Source of the DNA: CAZNNH01 sp964574335
GTDB taxonomy: Bacteria > Acidobacteriota > Vicinamibacteria > Fen-336
Length of the DNA stretch: 64,000 bases
NCBI GenBank assembly: GCA_964574335.1
Contig: CAZNNH010000010.1
Span: forward strand, 13,899-77,898
Direction: 5' to 3'
This document shows, in pieces, positions 47,466 to 57,110 of the stretch (position 1 is its first letter; each line of letters begins with the position of its first letter). The translations under genes and the position numbers were made by a program. The notes under the pieces were generated by a model that worked only from the letters and a program-made list of their open reading frames with translations, was not told the origin of the DNA and did not search any database.

Positions 47466-48065
47466 GTGGGTAGCTGGGCCTTGAGCGAGACGCCGCGTGA
47501 GACACGGCCGCCGTTTCCGGTCGCGGTGCCGGACGACCGGCGGCTCGAAGAGCGACCGCTGGTGGACCGAGCCCGGAAGGGGGACCTGGCGGCCTTCGAG
47601 GAGCTCTACCGGAAAAACGTGGGCCGAGTCTACGGCCTCTGCCTGCGGCTCTTGGCCAACGCCGCCGAGGCCGAGGAGCTGACCCAGGCGGTGTTCGTTC
47701 GTGCCTTCGAGAAGCTGGGAACCTTCCGGGGCGACAGCGCCTTCTTCTCCTGGCTCCACCCGATGGCCACCAACCTGGCCTTCTCGGAGCGGCGCAGCCG
47801 GGGACGGCGCGAAGCGCGGATCACGGTCACCGACGACCTGACCAGCTTCGAGGGAGATCGGCCGCTTCCGGCGCCCGGGGCGCGCCTGGACCTGGACCGG
47901 GCCATCGCCGCGCTGCCGCCCGGGGCCCGCAAGGTGTTCGTGCTCCACGACGTGGAGGGGTACCGACACGACGAGATCGCCGCCATGACCGGCCTCGCCA
48001 CCGGCACCAGCAAGGCCCAGCTCCACCGCGCCCGCAGGCTGCTCAGGGAGAAACTCGAGTCATGA
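47466..48065 (+). CDS. ECF-type RNA polymerase sigma factor
   Basis: 199 aa. Region 2 (RARKGDLAAFEELYRKNVGRVYGLCLRLLANAAEAEELTQAVFVRAFEKLGTFRGDSAFFSWLH) and region 4 (LDRAIAALPPGARKVFVLHDVEGYRHDEIAAMTGLATGTSKAQLHRARRLLREKL) are both complete. It directs RNA polymerase to its own regulon, probably including the two DUF4097 genes downstream. GTG start at 47466 chosen; TTG at 47481 is the alternative. The stop overlaps the anti-sigma start by ATGA. Confidence 0.93.
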   Translation: MGSWALSETPRETRPPFPVAVPDDRRLEERPLVDRARKGDLAAFEELYRKNVGRVYGLCLRLLANAAEAEELTQAVFVRAFEKLGTFRGDSAFFSWLHPMATNLAFSERRSRGRREARITVTDDLTSFEGDRPLPAPGARLDLDRAIAALPPGARKVFVLHDVEGYRHDEIAAMTGLATGTSKAQLHRARRLLREKLES

Positions 48066-48748
48066 AGTGCGAAGAGGTGTTGGGCCGGCTAGACGAGCAC
48101 GTCGACGGCGAGCTTCACGCCAGCGACGCGCAGATGCTGAACGACCACCTGGCAAGCTGCCCGAGCTGCCGCCAGCAGCAGCAGGGCCTGCGTGAGCTGC
48201 TCGACCAGGCCGCTCGGCTGCCCAAGGAGCTGCCGCCGGCGCGGGACCTGTGGCCTGGGATCCTGGGGCGCCTCCAGGCTCGGCCCACGCGGGTCCCGAT
48301 CCTCCGCCTCCCCTGGCTCCCGGCGCTGGCGGCGGCGGCGCTGCTGGTCGCCGTCTCGTCCGCGGTGACCGCCTTCCTGATGCAAGGCGACAGGAGCGTG
48401 CGCCCAGCCGTGGCGACCGCCCCCACGCAGGCGGAGACACCGCAGGTGGTGCCGGCAGCCGTGGAGCAGGCCACCTCGTCCCTGCGTGGTGTCGAAGCCG
48501 AGTATGACCGCGCCGCCCAGGCGCTCCTGACCAGCCTCGAGCAGCGCGGCGAGCATCTCTCGCCGGAGACGCTCCGGGTGGTCGACGACAACCTCCGAGC
48601 CATCGACGCCGCCCTCGAGCAGGTCCGGCAAGCGTTGGTGAAGGATCCGGGGAATGCCAGCCTGATCCGCATGCTGACCGCCACCCATCAGAAGAAGATC
48701 GACGTCCTGCAGCGGGTGGTCCGCCACCGGAGCGCACTGATCGGATGA
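48062..48748 (+). CDS. Zinc-binding anti-sigma factor (ZAS type)
   Basis: 228 aa. The N-terminal zinc-binding HxxxCxxC motif (His29, Cys33, Cys36, with Cys3 as possible fourth ligand) binds the sigma factor. A single TM helix (about 84-108) anchors it in the inner membrane. The periplasmic part is alpha-helical (EQVRQALVKDPGNASLIRMLTATHQKKIDVLQRV). Overlap with the sigma gene indicates translational coupling, the usual arrangement for balanced expression. Confidence 0.9.
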   Translation: MKCEEVLGRLDEHVDGELHASDAQMLNDHLASCPSCRQQQQGLRELLDQAARLPKELPPARDLWPGILGRLQARPTRVPILRLPWLPALAAAALLVAVSSAVTAFLMQGDRSVRPAVATAPTQAETPQVVPAAVEQATSSLRGVEAEYDRAAQALLTSLEQRGEHLSPETLRVVDDNLRAIDAALEQVRQALVKDPGNASLIRMLTATHQKKIDVLQRVVRHRSALIG

Positions 48749-48764
48749 AGAAGGAGACGGAGTC

Positions 48765-49646
48765 ATGAAGAAGATCATCGGAGCACTCGTCCTGGCGACG
48801 GCCCTGGCCCCTGCGGTGGCCAGCGCCCAGCTCAAGGTCGACGAACGGCGTGAGGCCGCACCCAACGCCCGCATCGAGATCGACAACCAGGCCGGCTCGA
48901 TCCGCGTGATCGGCTGGGACCAGCAAGAGGTGCGGGTCACCGGCACCCTCGGCAAGGGCGCCGAGGGGCTGGACTTCGACGGCAGCCGCGAGCACCTCGA
49001 GATCGACGTGGAGTCCGGGAGCCGGGTCCCCTTCAGCGTCGAGTCGGACCTGGAGGTCCATGTCCCCGCCGGCGCCCACCTGGAGATCGAAGGCTTCGCC
49101 TCCCAGATCGACGTCTCGAACGTCACCGGTACGGTGGAGGCCTCGACGGTCAACGGGAGCATCAGCGTCGAGGGGAAGGCCAGCAAGGTGAGCGTCGAGA
49201 CCGTCAACGGCAGCCTGGACATCTCGGGGCCGGCCCGTCAGGTGGAGGCCGACTCGGTCAACGGGGCGGTCACGATCCGCGGTGCCGGCGGCGAGGTCGA
49301 GGCCACCACCGTGAACGGGACGCTGACGGTGGAAGGCACGACCTTCAGCCGCGCCTCGCTCGAGACCGTCAACGGCAGCGTCCGCTTCGTGGGCGCGCTG
49401 GCACAGACGGCCACGCTGAGCGTGGAGAGCGTGGGCGGCTCGGTCTACCTGGTGCTGCCCAAGGACGTGGCCGCCGATTTCTCGATCTCGACCTTCAGCG
49501 GCGACATAGAGAACGACTTCGGGCCCAAGGCCAAGCAGACCAGCCGCTGGACCTCCGAGAAGGAGCTTCGCTTCTCGACCGGCTCCGGGGGAGCCCGGGT
49601 GAGCGTCGAGACGCTGAGCGGCACGGTGACGTTGAGCAACAAGTGA
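48765..49646 (+). CDS. DUF4097 beta-repeat envelope protein
   Basis: 293 aa. Signal peptide ending near ASAQ. The rest is a stack of short beta-strand repeats with a consensus of about 20 residues around x-V-N-G-S-I/V (STVNGSISVEG, ETVNGSLDISG, DSVNGAVTIRG, TTVNGTLTVEG, ETVNGSVRFVG). This is the DUF4097/DUF4098 adhesin-like fold. It probably sits at the cell surface or in the periplasm as a target of the sigma/anti-sigma pair encoded upstream. Confidence 0.9.
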   Translation: MKKIIGALVLATALAPAVASAQLKVDERREAAPNARIEIDNQAGSIRVIGWDQQEVRVTGTLGKGAEGLDFDGSREHLEIDVESGSRVPFSVESDLEVHVPAGAHLEIEGFASQIDVSNVTGTVEASTVNGSISVEGKASKVSVETVNGSLDISGPARQVEADSVNGAVTIRGAGGEVEATTVNGTLTVEGTTFSRASLETVNGSVRFVGALAQTATLSVESVGGSVYLVLPKDVAADFSISTFSGDIENDFGPKAKQTSRWTSEKELRFSTGSGGARVSVETLSGTVTLSNK

Positions 49647-49692
49647 GCGGGCCGTCGCCGATCGGACGACCATCTCTCTGGAGGAACGAGCC

Positions 49693-50466
49693 ATGCGTCT
49701 TCTTCGCCTATCGTTGATCCTGGCCGCCGCGCTCGCCACCAGCGTCGCCTTCGCCGAGGACTTCCATTGGGAGGGTCGGCTCGGCGCCGGCAAGACCGTC
49801 GAGATCAAGGGGGTCAACGGAGGCATCGATGCCCGGGCCGGATCCGGCGACCGGGTCCGGGTCAGCGCCCACAAGAAGGCCCGGAGGAGCGACCCCGATT
49901 CGGTCAAGATCGAGGTGGTCGAGCACGACGGCGGCGTCACCGTCTGCGCGGTCTACCCGAGCCAGAGCGGGAAGCCCAACCAGTGTCTGCCCGGCGAGGG
50001 CGGGACCCTGGGTGCCAAGGACAACGACGTCAGCGTGCAGTTCACGGTCGAGGTGCCCAAGGGGGCGGGGTTCGTGGGCCGGACCGTCAACGGCGGCATC
50101 GAGGCGGACGAGATCCCCGGCGACGTGCGGGCCACGACCGCAAACGGTGGCATCCGCGTCTCCACCTCGGGCTCCGCGCGGTGTGAGACCGTCAACGGCT
50201 CGGTCCGCGCCACCCTCGGGGCCGCCCACTGGCAGGGCCCCCTCGACTTCAAGACGGTCAACGGCGGGATCACCGTCGAGCTGCCGTCCGGGGCCGGCGC
50301 CGCGGTGCGCGCCAAGACCGTCAACGGCGGGATCGAGACCGACTTCCCCCTGACCGTCAAGGGCAAGCTCAACCGGCACAGCCTGAGCGGCACCATCGGC
50401 AACGGCGGCGGCGAGCTCAACCTCGAGACCGTCAACGGCGGCATCCAGCTCCGCAAGTCGTCCTGA
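49693..50466 (+). CDS. DUF4097 beta-repeat envelope protein, second copy
   Basis: 257 aa. Signal peptide (LSLILAAALATSVAFAE), then repeats with a V-N-G-G-I consensus (KGVNGGIDARA, RTVNGGIEADE, KTVNGGITVEL, KTVNGGIETDF, ETVNGGIQLRK). It is a paralogue of the previous gene and has two cysteines in an insert (VTVCAVYP, NQCLPGEG). The two proteins differ in repeat consensus (VNGS versus VNGG), so they are not recent duplicates. 46 bases after its neighbour; probably the last gene of the operon. Confidence 0.9.
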   Translation: MRLLRLSLILAAALATSVAFAEDFHWEGRLGAGKTVEIKGVNGGIDARAGSGDRVRVSAHKKARRSDPDSVKIEVVEHDGGVTVCAVYPSQSGKPNQCLPGEGGTLGAKDNDVSVQFTVEVPKGAGFVGRTVNGGIEADEIPGDVRATTANGGIRVSTSGSARCETVNGSVRATLGAAHWQGPLDFKTVNGGITVELPSGAGAAVRAKTVNGGIETDFPLTVKGKLNRHSLSGTIGNGGGELNLETVNGGIQLRKSS

Positions 50467-50570
50467 CCCCCCTCCTCCGGACGGCATCCTCTCGTTTCCG
50501 GGGATAATCCGGTCGAGGCCCGCCCGGATGCGAGGGGCAGCCCCTGGGCCCGGCCTCGGATGGAGGAGAC

Positions 50571-51200
50571 ATGACGACGACCTTCCTCGTGCTGACGGCC
50601 CTGCTGCTCGCCGCGGAGCCTGCGACCCAGGCCTCCCTGGACCTGCCCGCGGCCCGGAAGACCGGGGGGATGCCGCTGATGGAGGCCCTGGCCAAGCGGT
50701 CCACCTCGCGCGCCTTCGACACCCGGGAGCTGTCGCAGCAGCAGCTCTCCGACCTGCTCTGGGCGGCCTTCGGCATCAATCGTCCCGACGGCAAGCGCAC
50801 CGCCCCGTCGGCCATGAACTTCCAGGAGACGGACATCTACGTCCTGCTCCGGCAGGGCGCCTATCGCTACGAGCCGAAGGGACACCACCTCGAGCCGGTC
50901 GTCGCCGAGGACATCCGGCGGCTGGGCGGGAGCCAGGAGTTCGTTCGCGACGCCCCCGTGACCCTGGTCTTCGTGGCCGACCTGGCCCGCATGGGCGACA
51001 CGCCCCGCTCTGAGAAGACCACCTGGGCCGCTATCGCGGTCGGCTGCATCTCCCAGAACGTCTACCTTCACTGCGCCTCGGAGGGCCTGGTGACCGGTGT
51101 GCGGGCTTTCATCGACCGCGACGCCCTGGGTGCACGGCTCGGCCTGCGCCCCGACCAGGTGATCCTGGCGGCGCAGTCGGTCGGGTACCCCAAGCCGTAG
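50571..51200 (+). CDS. SagB/ThcOx-type nitroreductase-fold protein with N-terminal signal
   Basis: 209 aa. The N-terminus (MTTTFLVLTALLLAAEPATQAS) looks like a signal peptide, which is odd for an FMN enzyme. The core has KRSTSRAFDTRELSQQQLSDLLWAAFGIN (FMN phosphate site), TAPSAMNFQETDIYVLL, AAIAVGCISQNVYLHCASEGL and VILAAQSVGYPK. Family relatives act as azoline oxidases or unspecified flavin reductases. No azole or peptide-modification genes are nearby. GGAGGAG lies three bases before the ATG. Confidence 0.82.
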   Translation: MTTTFLVLTALLLAAEPATQASLDLPAARKTGGMPLMEALAKRSTSRAFDTRELSQQQLSDLLWAAFGINRPDGKRTAPSAMNFQETDIYVLLRQGAYRYEPKGHHLEPVVAEDIRRLGGSQEFVRDAPVTLVFVADLARMGDTPRSEKTTWAAIAVGCISQNVYLHCASEGLVTGVRAFIDRDALGARLGLRPDQVILAAQSVGYPKP

Positions 51201-51291
51201 TCGTCCGCGGCGCCCGAAGTGAATTCGGTCGCCGCTATCAAGCGGGGGGCTACCGCCCCCCGACCGCCCGGACCCGAACGCGGAGGCTCGT

Positions 51292-52464
51292 CTAGTCCCG
51301 GACGTGGGCCGTGCGGCCGGTCGAGCCGCCGCTGTCTCCGTGGCTGTAGCCGCCGCTGCTGGCGGTGCCCGAGCTGCCGGAGTCCGAGCTGGAGCCGCCC
51401 TTTCCTCCGGACCCGCCCCAGAAGGAGCCCGAGTGCGGCTGCGGCGACACCCGGGTGTAGCCCTGGCCCTGGACCACCCGACCGTGGGGGGTCGGGGGCG
51501 CGTTCGAGCTCGGCGGCAGGACCCAGTAGTCGCAGCAGTAGCCGCAGTCGTAGTCGTAGTCGTACGAGCCGTACAGCAACGGCGTCATGAAGAGCGGGTA
51601 CCAGGACGCGTACTGGCCCCCGCCCCCGCCGAGGCCAGCGCCCGGGGCGCTCATCCGCTCCGGCGCGCCCAGCCGATCGACCCGGAAGCTGTCCGGGAAG
51701 GAGAGGGCCACCATCAGGTCGATGATCGGGGCGGGGACCCGAGCCTCGGCCAGATCGAGCAGCGTGGCGCCTCGCAGCTCGAAGCCGGCGCCGGACTCGA
51801 CCAGCATCGCCTCGAGCACCTCTGGCCGCACGCGCGAGGCGGCGTCGATGACGTCGGGCACCCGCAGCGGCGCGCCGAGAGACGCCTGGGCCCAGCGGGC
51901 CTCGGGCCGGGACGAGGCGGGGTCGGCAAAGCCCGCCGCTTCGGTCTCTTCCTCGCTCACCCGCCGGTACCTCCGGACCAGCAGCCCGCGGCGCGGCCCG
52001 GACGAGACAGCCTGCACGTCCACCCAGGCCCCCGAGGCGTCCCCGAAAGCGGCCCCGGACAGCGAGCGCTCGACCTGCTGGTCACAGACGAGCTCGCTGG
52101 TCAGGAAGAGCCGCCGGCCATCCTGAGACCACTCGGCGGAGCGCCAGCCGGAGCAGCCGTGCTCGTCGACCGGCCGCCTCACGCCGTCGGCCACCAGGGT
52201 CTCGGTCATGACCGACTCCATGTCGGCCAGCGTGGTGATCTGGACCCCATCGACGGCCGCCTTGGAGCTCAGGCAGACGAGCACGTCCGCGGGAGGCTGC
52301 TCTTCCTCTTCGTAGCTCTCGGACTGGAGCTCCCAGCAGCCGAGCCAGGGCAGCCAGCGGGTGTCGACCGGCGGGCCGTCGGCCCACGCAGGACGGGACG
52401 CACCGCCCGCAACCAGCAGAACCGCCAGGAAGGGGAAGCCAGACAGCCACGCTCGAGTCTTCAC
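51292..52464 (-). CDS. Secreted hypothetical protein with Gly/Ser-rich tail
   Basis: 390 aa. Signal peptide (LSGFPFLAVLLVAGGASRPAWA), a domain of about 150 residues (LPWLGCWELQSES ... CLSSKAAVDGVQITTLADMESV), a helical segment with repeats like VIDAASRVRPEVLEAMLVE and LLDLAEARVPAPIIDLMVALSFPD, then a Tyr-rich patch YDYDYDCGYCCDYW and a Gly/Ser tail. GTG start at 52464 with AAGGAG six bases upstream. I do not recognise a family. The helical part resembles short repeat modules found in exported lipoprotein-like proteins. It is cotranscribable with the barrel protein upstream. Confidence 0.65.
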   Translation of the reverse strand: MKTRAWLSGFPFLAVLLVAGGASRPAWADGPPVDTRWLPWLGCWELQSESYEEEEQPPADVLVCLSSKAAVDGVQITTLADMESVMTETLVADGVRRPVDEHGCSGWRSAEWSQDGRRLFLTSELVCDQQVERSLSGAAFGDASGAWVDVQAVSSGPRRGLLVRRYRRVSEEETEAAGFADPASSRPEARWAQASLGAPLRVPDVIDAASRVRPEVLEAMLVESGAGFELRGATLLDLAEARVPAPIIDLMVALSFPDSFRVDRLGAPERMSAPGAGLGGGGGQYASWYPLFMTPLLYGSYDYDYDCGYCCDYWVLPPSSNAPPTPHGRVVQGQGYTRVSPQPHSGSFWGGSGGKGGSSSDSGSSGTASSGGYSHGDSGGSTGRTAHVRD

Positions 52465-52503
52465 GGTCGGCTCCTTTGCGAGTGTCCCGTCCCTCATCAT
52501 GCC

Positions 52504-53292
52504 TCAGAACACCAGGTCGATCCCGACGGTGGCCTGGAACCCGGACAAATCGATCGGATCGAACCCGACGAAGTCCTGGCCCAGCTCGGCGTCGGCCCAG
52601 AGGTACTCCACCTCCAGGGAGGCGAAGGCCCGCCGGTGGACCTTGATGTCCAGGCCGGCGAAGATGTTGGCGGTCCCCGACCAGCCCTTGGACCGGAACG
52701 TGTCCCTGAAGATCGACAGGTCCGCAAAGTCCACGAAGTCACCCTCCTGGACCAGCTCGTACCGGATCACGCCGCCGCCCCCACCCACGTAAGGGGCCAC
52801 CGAGCCGGGCACCCACGCGAACCGGCTCACCGACCGCCCGCGGGGCTTCAGGTAGACCTTCACACCGACGGTGATCGGGGTCCGGATCAGGCGTGTCTCC
52901 TGGAAGATCGGGGCGTCGTCCTGGTCGACGTAGTCACGGAACTCGGAGGTGACCCTCGACTGGGTGTTGTGGACCCGGGCCTGGATCATCAGCCAGGGCA
53001 GGGCCTGGTACCCGACGTCGATGCCGAAGGTCGGACCGTCGAAGTCCCGGCGGCCCACCGTGAGCTGCTCCCCGATGAAGTCGTAGAAGTCGCTCCCGGC
53101 GCGGGCGAAGCCCCAGCCGCCGCGCAGGCCCACCGAGCCCTTCGGCTCGCCGAACAGGAAATCCGGGGTGCGGGCCGGCTCTTCCTCGGCGGGCGCCCCC
53201 GCCGGCAGAAGCAGCAGCACCGCCCAGGCCAGGCCGACCCGGGCCACCACTCGCCACCCAGACGCTCCGCCTCCGTCGATCGGGGTCCTCAT
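52504..53292 (-). CDS. Outer-membrane beta-barrel protein
   Basis: 262 aa. Signal peptide ends near PAGAPA. Alternating aromatic/polar strands (VGLRGGWGFARAGSDFYDFIG, YVGGGGGVIRY, IFAGLDIKVHRRAFASLEVEYLWADAEL, FQATVGIDLVF) with a C-terminal Phe typical of OmpA-like/OmpW-like barrels. The ATG at 53292 gives a normal signal peptide; ATG at 53316 is also open. It is 39 bases upstream of the secreted protein on the same strand, so the pair is probably cotranscribed. Confidence 0.78.
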   Translation of the reverse strand: MRTPIDGGGASGWRVVARVGLAWAVLLLLPAGAPAEEEPARTPDFLFGEPKGSVGLRGGWGFARAGSDFYDFIGEQLTVGRRDFDGPTFGIDVGYQALPWLMIQARVHNTQSRVTSEFRDYVDQDDAPIFQETRLIRTPITVGVKVYLKPRGRSVSRFAWVPGSVAPYVGGGGGVIRYELVQEGDFVDFADLSIFRDTFRSKGWSGTANIFAGLDIKVHRRAFASLEVEYLWADAELGQDFVGFDPIDLSGFQATVGIDLVF

Positions 53293-53473
53293 GCCGGGGC
53301 CTGATGCAGGAATCATGCCTCAATAGGGGACATCCTTCCACAAGTCGGCCACCGTCCTGGAGGCGGGTGGGGGCGGCGGGTGTCCTGGCATGAGATCAGA
53401 GGGCGCCCCCAGAGTGGACGGTTTGACGTCCGCTGGCCTGGGCCGTAGGGTGTCGCCGACGGCTCGAAGCGAG

Positions 53474-55015
53474 ATGCCCATCCGTCCCACTCAGGGTCCA
53501 TGGAAGAGACGGGTCGCCGCGGGGGCGGTGGGCCTCGTAGCCTGCGGGCTGCTCGCCTACGACACGGCCGCGTTCAACGCCGGCTTCAGTCTGGCCGGGC
53601 TCGACAGCTTCAGGCGGCTGTGGACCGACCAGGCGCTGGCGATCGAGGCGCACCTTCAGAGGCAGCGCCCACTCACACCCGAGGAGACCGCCGGGCTGCG
53701 CGGCAACGGCACCCGCCTCTATCGAAGGGTCCTGGTCGATCGGGCTCGGAAGCGGGGCATCGAGCGCTACCAGTTCTGGCGCACCATCCCCGATCGGCCG
53801 TTCCGCGAGGACCGCCGCCAGGTGGAGCCGGAGCCCTTCGACGATCCGGGCCGGGCCTTCCTGCTCGGGCAGGGTTTCCGGCTGCTCGGTGGGGTGGCGC
53901 CGGTGCTGGTCCTGTGGCTGGCCCCGCTGCTTTCGGCCCCGCTCCTGCTGTGGATCGTGTGGGAGGGGTTCGAGTCCCGCCACGGGCTGGCGGCCACCCT
54001 GTTCGTGCTGCTGCTGGCCTCTTCCCCCTACGTCGTGGAGACGCTGTCCCTGACCCGATACGCCGTGGGCTTCTACCTGGTCGGCGTCCTGGGGCTGGTA
54101 CCCCTGGCCTTCTATGGCCTGCTGCGGCCGGGAGCGACGCTCCCGGGATTCTGGCTGCGTGTCCTGGTGGCGGGAACCTTCTTCGCGGCCGCCGTCGCCT
54201 GCCGCAGCGGCGCGCTGTTCCTGCTCCCCGGCTACGTGGCGCTGTTCCTGGCGAGCCTTCTTCGTCTCCGACCGCGGCCGGGGCATCGTCGTCTCCTTCG
54301 CGTGGCGGCCGCCACGGCCGTGGCCACGGCCCTGTTCCTGGGCCCCTATCTCGCCACCCGTGTCCCACGCCGCCACGCGACCTGGGCGGCGCTGTGGGAG
54401 GGGTTGGGGGACTTCGACCGTACCAAGGGCCACACATGGACGGACGAGGCCGCGCTCGAGGTGGTGCTGGAGAACGGCGGCCGGGAGCCCGAGCGCGGAG
54501 AGTCGCTGGTGGCGGCGTTGTCGGCCCCCGACAACGAAGCGGTCCTGCGACGCCTGGTGGTGACCCACATCCGCGAGGACCCGGCCTGGTTCCTGGGGAT
54601 CCTGGGGCGACGCCTGCTGGCCACGGTGACGCTGCACCGCCTGTGGCCGTGGGGCCTGCGGGACGGTCTCTGGATGAGGCTGAGCAGCTCGCCCAACGAA
54701 GGCTACATGGACAAGTACTACGGCTACACGGCGACGGCCGACTGGATCGGCTTCGGCCCCTGGCAGTGGGAGCTGCCCATCTTGCTGCTGCTCGCCCCCA
54801 CCACCGCCCTGATCCTGTTGCAGCTCCTCACCCGGCTCGGGCTGGCCCGCTGGCGCGGCGCCGGGGAGACGGGCACGCTGCTCGTCCTGGCCTGCCTGAC
54901 CCTCGGCACGCTGACTCTGCCGGTGCTGGTGACCACGGCCGGCGCCCAGGAGACCCAGGCCTTCGTCCTTGTCCTCTACTTGGGGTTGGCCTTCCTGGTC
55001 GAACGCGTGGTGGCG
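53474..55015 (+). CDS. Polytopic membrane protein, 3' end lost in gap
   Basis: At least 514 residues, about ten TM helices and a large extracytoplasmic loop (about 50-140 and 300-420). Features resemble uncharacterised dolichol-phosphate-mannose-type GT-C membrane proteins (for example LSLTRYAVGFYLVGVLGLVPLAFYGLLRPG, ACRSGALFLLPGYVALFLASLL), but I cannot name a family. It runs into a 100-N gap and so is incomplete. The ATG at 53474 gives the natural start before TM1. Confidence 0.6.
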
Positions 55016-55115
55016 NNNNNNNNNNNNNNNNNNNNNNNNNNNNNNNNNNNNNNNNNNNNNNNNNNNNNNNNNNNNNNNNNNNNNNNNNNNNNNNNNNNNN
55101 NNNNNNNNNNNNNNN
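55016..55115. other. Assembly gap (100 N)
   Basis: Placeholder between two convergent genes; the C-termini of both are missing and the real distance is unknown. Confidence 0.98.
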
Positions 55116-56647
55116 GGGGCCGCCTTGAGCTTCCGCAGCTTCACCTGGTAGAAGGCAACGTCGAAGCTGTTCTGGTGGATGTAGCCACCGAAGCCGACCT
55201 GCGCATCCGGGCTCGCGACAAAGGCCTCCCCAGGCTGGTGATCCTCGATCGCGGGCTTGCCTTCGACGTAGACGCTGATGCGGCCCTGCCAGGCCTGGAC
55301 GAGGAACGAGAGGCGACGCTTGGCCTCGACCCACCCCTGGGCCTCGGGGCGCGCGAAGTGGGGCGCCAGGACCGCCGCCGTCGCACCGGCGGGGTTCCTG
55401 ATCAGGCGGAGGCTCATCCAGTCGTACTTCTCGAACCCTGGGTGACCGAAGACGACTCCCGCCTGGTACATACCGTTGGTGCTCTCGAGGAACTCGACCT
55501 CGCCCTGGATCTCGAAGTCCGGTCCGACCCGGGCGGAGTTGACCAGCAGGATCCCCTTCGAGCCGGTCGAGCCGTGCACCGAGCCGTCTTCCTCCACGCT
55601 CCACTGCCCGAGCTCCCGGTCCCAGCCGACGAAGTCCTGGGTGGGGAGGAAGTCGACCCAGCCGCCCTTCTCGAGGTCCAGCTCGAGGGAGACGCGGGCC
55701 AGGCTCCGGTCGAAGTAGCGGCGCGCCTCGTCGGTCTGAGCCGAACGGGACGCCCGGAGGAAGAGGGTGCGGGCTTCTTTCTGCCTTCCCTCCTCGAACA
55801 ACGCTTCCGCCTTCAGCGCCTGGGCGGCGCTGGGGCCCGCCAGCGCCGCGGATCGCATCACGACCCAATCGGCGGGCTCGTCCACGCATGCCACGGCACC
55901 GTAGTGGAGGCGGCCCTCCACCGCTTGAATGTGCTGCCAGGCTTGCGGGTAGCGCCCGGCCTTGTACGCGGAGACGGCATAGAGCGACTCCCAGCGGTTG
56001 CGGCTGCCGCTCTGGGCCGGCTCGAACAGGTAGCCTTCGAAAAGCTGCGACAGAAGGTCGAACGTCTCGGGTTCATCATAGATGGCCTCGTCGGCGCGCG
56101 CGTAGTCCCGATACAGACCGGACGCCGCGAAGCGGGCCACCCCACGCGGATAGGCCACCGTCCGCATGCCTTCGACGGCGCGCTGGAAGAGCAGCGTCAC
56201 CTCCCGGGAGTCTTTCTCGAGCGTCACCAGGTTCAGGGCGTGGAGGTAGAGCACCAGCGGGTCGGAGCAGCCTAGCTCGAGCAGGTGCTCCGCCTGACGT
56301 CGCAGGTCGATCCGGTCAGCGGGGAACCCTGTGACGATCGACTGGGCGGCGCGGATGAACTGCCGCGCGGCGTCGTCCCGGGTCGGGTCTTTGAGACCCA
56401 CCCTGTCGTAGGACTCGGCCATGTTGCGCTCCAGCCAGGCCCCCAGCAACCTCTTGTCCTCGGCAGACGTCCGGGCGTCGGGTGAGGCGGGGATCGGCTG
56501 CGGCGGTATCGGTGTGGCCGAGGCGAAGCCCTCCTCGCCGGCCAGGTCGTCGTCCCCGATGTCGCGACGCTGGAACCAGCCGCAGCTCGCGAGCAGAAGG
56601 AGGGGTACGAGCGACACCAGCGCCGCCGTCCGCCGCGATCGAAGCAT
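55116..56647 (-). CDS. Lipoprotein with LamG-like C-terminal domain, 3' end in gap
   Basis: About 510 residues are visible. Type II signal peptide with lipobox LASC (Cys at about 22). A helical, TPR-like region (about 60-310; SAYKAGRYPQAWQHIQAVEG, AQALKAEALFEEGRQKEARTLFLRAS) precedes a LamG/concanavalin-like domain (about 330-505; DFEIQGEVEFLESTNGMYQAGVVFGH, ISVYVEGKPAIED, AQVGFGGYIHQNSFDVAFYQVKLRKL). The lectin-like part resembles the fold in the protein at 4808, but it is not a close copy. It may bind surface glycans. GGAGGAACC precedes the ATG. Confidence 0.7.
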
Positions 56648-56835
56648 GGTTCCTCCTGTTCGCCCGCGATCTCGCAGGCCAGCCGATGCCGTGTGGTTGG
56701 ACCTTACCGGGAAGTGAGCTTAGACGGCGGCCCTTGTCGCTTTCCATGAGCCGGATGATCCAGAGCCGCACAAGGTGGGCGGCTCCCGCGCCAGCCCGTT
56801 CGGACCTCGTCTCGTGCGCAGCCGTGGATGCCGGA

Positions 56836-56867
56836 TGTGACCGTGAGACTGTGATACTGTGATTCAC
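56836..56867 (+). promoter_or_regulatory. Tandem-repeat operator upstream of vapB
   Basis: Two perfect abutting 8-bp repeats ACTGTGAT (56848-56855 and 56856-56863), with a third TGTGA at 56836-56840 and a GTGA...TCAC dyad (56843-56846 / 56864-56867). Ribbon-helix-helix antitoxins bind such tandem half-sites, which fits autoregulation of the vapBC operon. Confidence 0.6.
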
Positions 56868-57110
56868 ATGAGGAACGTTACGGTCTCCCTGCCCGACGAT
56901 GTCTACCGTCGCGCCCGAATCAAGGCCGCCGAGCGGGACACGTCCTTGAGCGCGCTGGTCCGGGACTACCTGATCGGCCTGGACAGAGGAGAATCCGACT
57001 TCGAGCGGCGCAAGCGATTGCAGGAGAAGACCTTGGGGGCCATTGCGCGGTTCCGTGCCGGGGACCGCCTGACCCGGGATCGCCTCCACGAGCGCGATGC
57101 GGTTCGTTGA
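56868..57110 (+). CDS. vapB: Ribbon-helix-helix antitoxin, VapB-like
   Basis: 80 aa from ATG at 56868. N-terminal ribbon (NVTVSLPDDVYRRARIKAAERDTSLSALVRDYLIGL) is of CopG/Arc type. The C-terminal tail is basic and would wrap the toxin. It overlaps the PIN toxin gene by 14 bases. A GTG three codons upstream is also open, but the operator repeats lie there. Confidence 0.85.
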   Translation: MRNVTVSLPDDVYRRARIKAAERDTSLSALVRDYLIGLDRGESDFERRKRLQEKTLGAIARFRAGDRLTRDRLHERDAVR

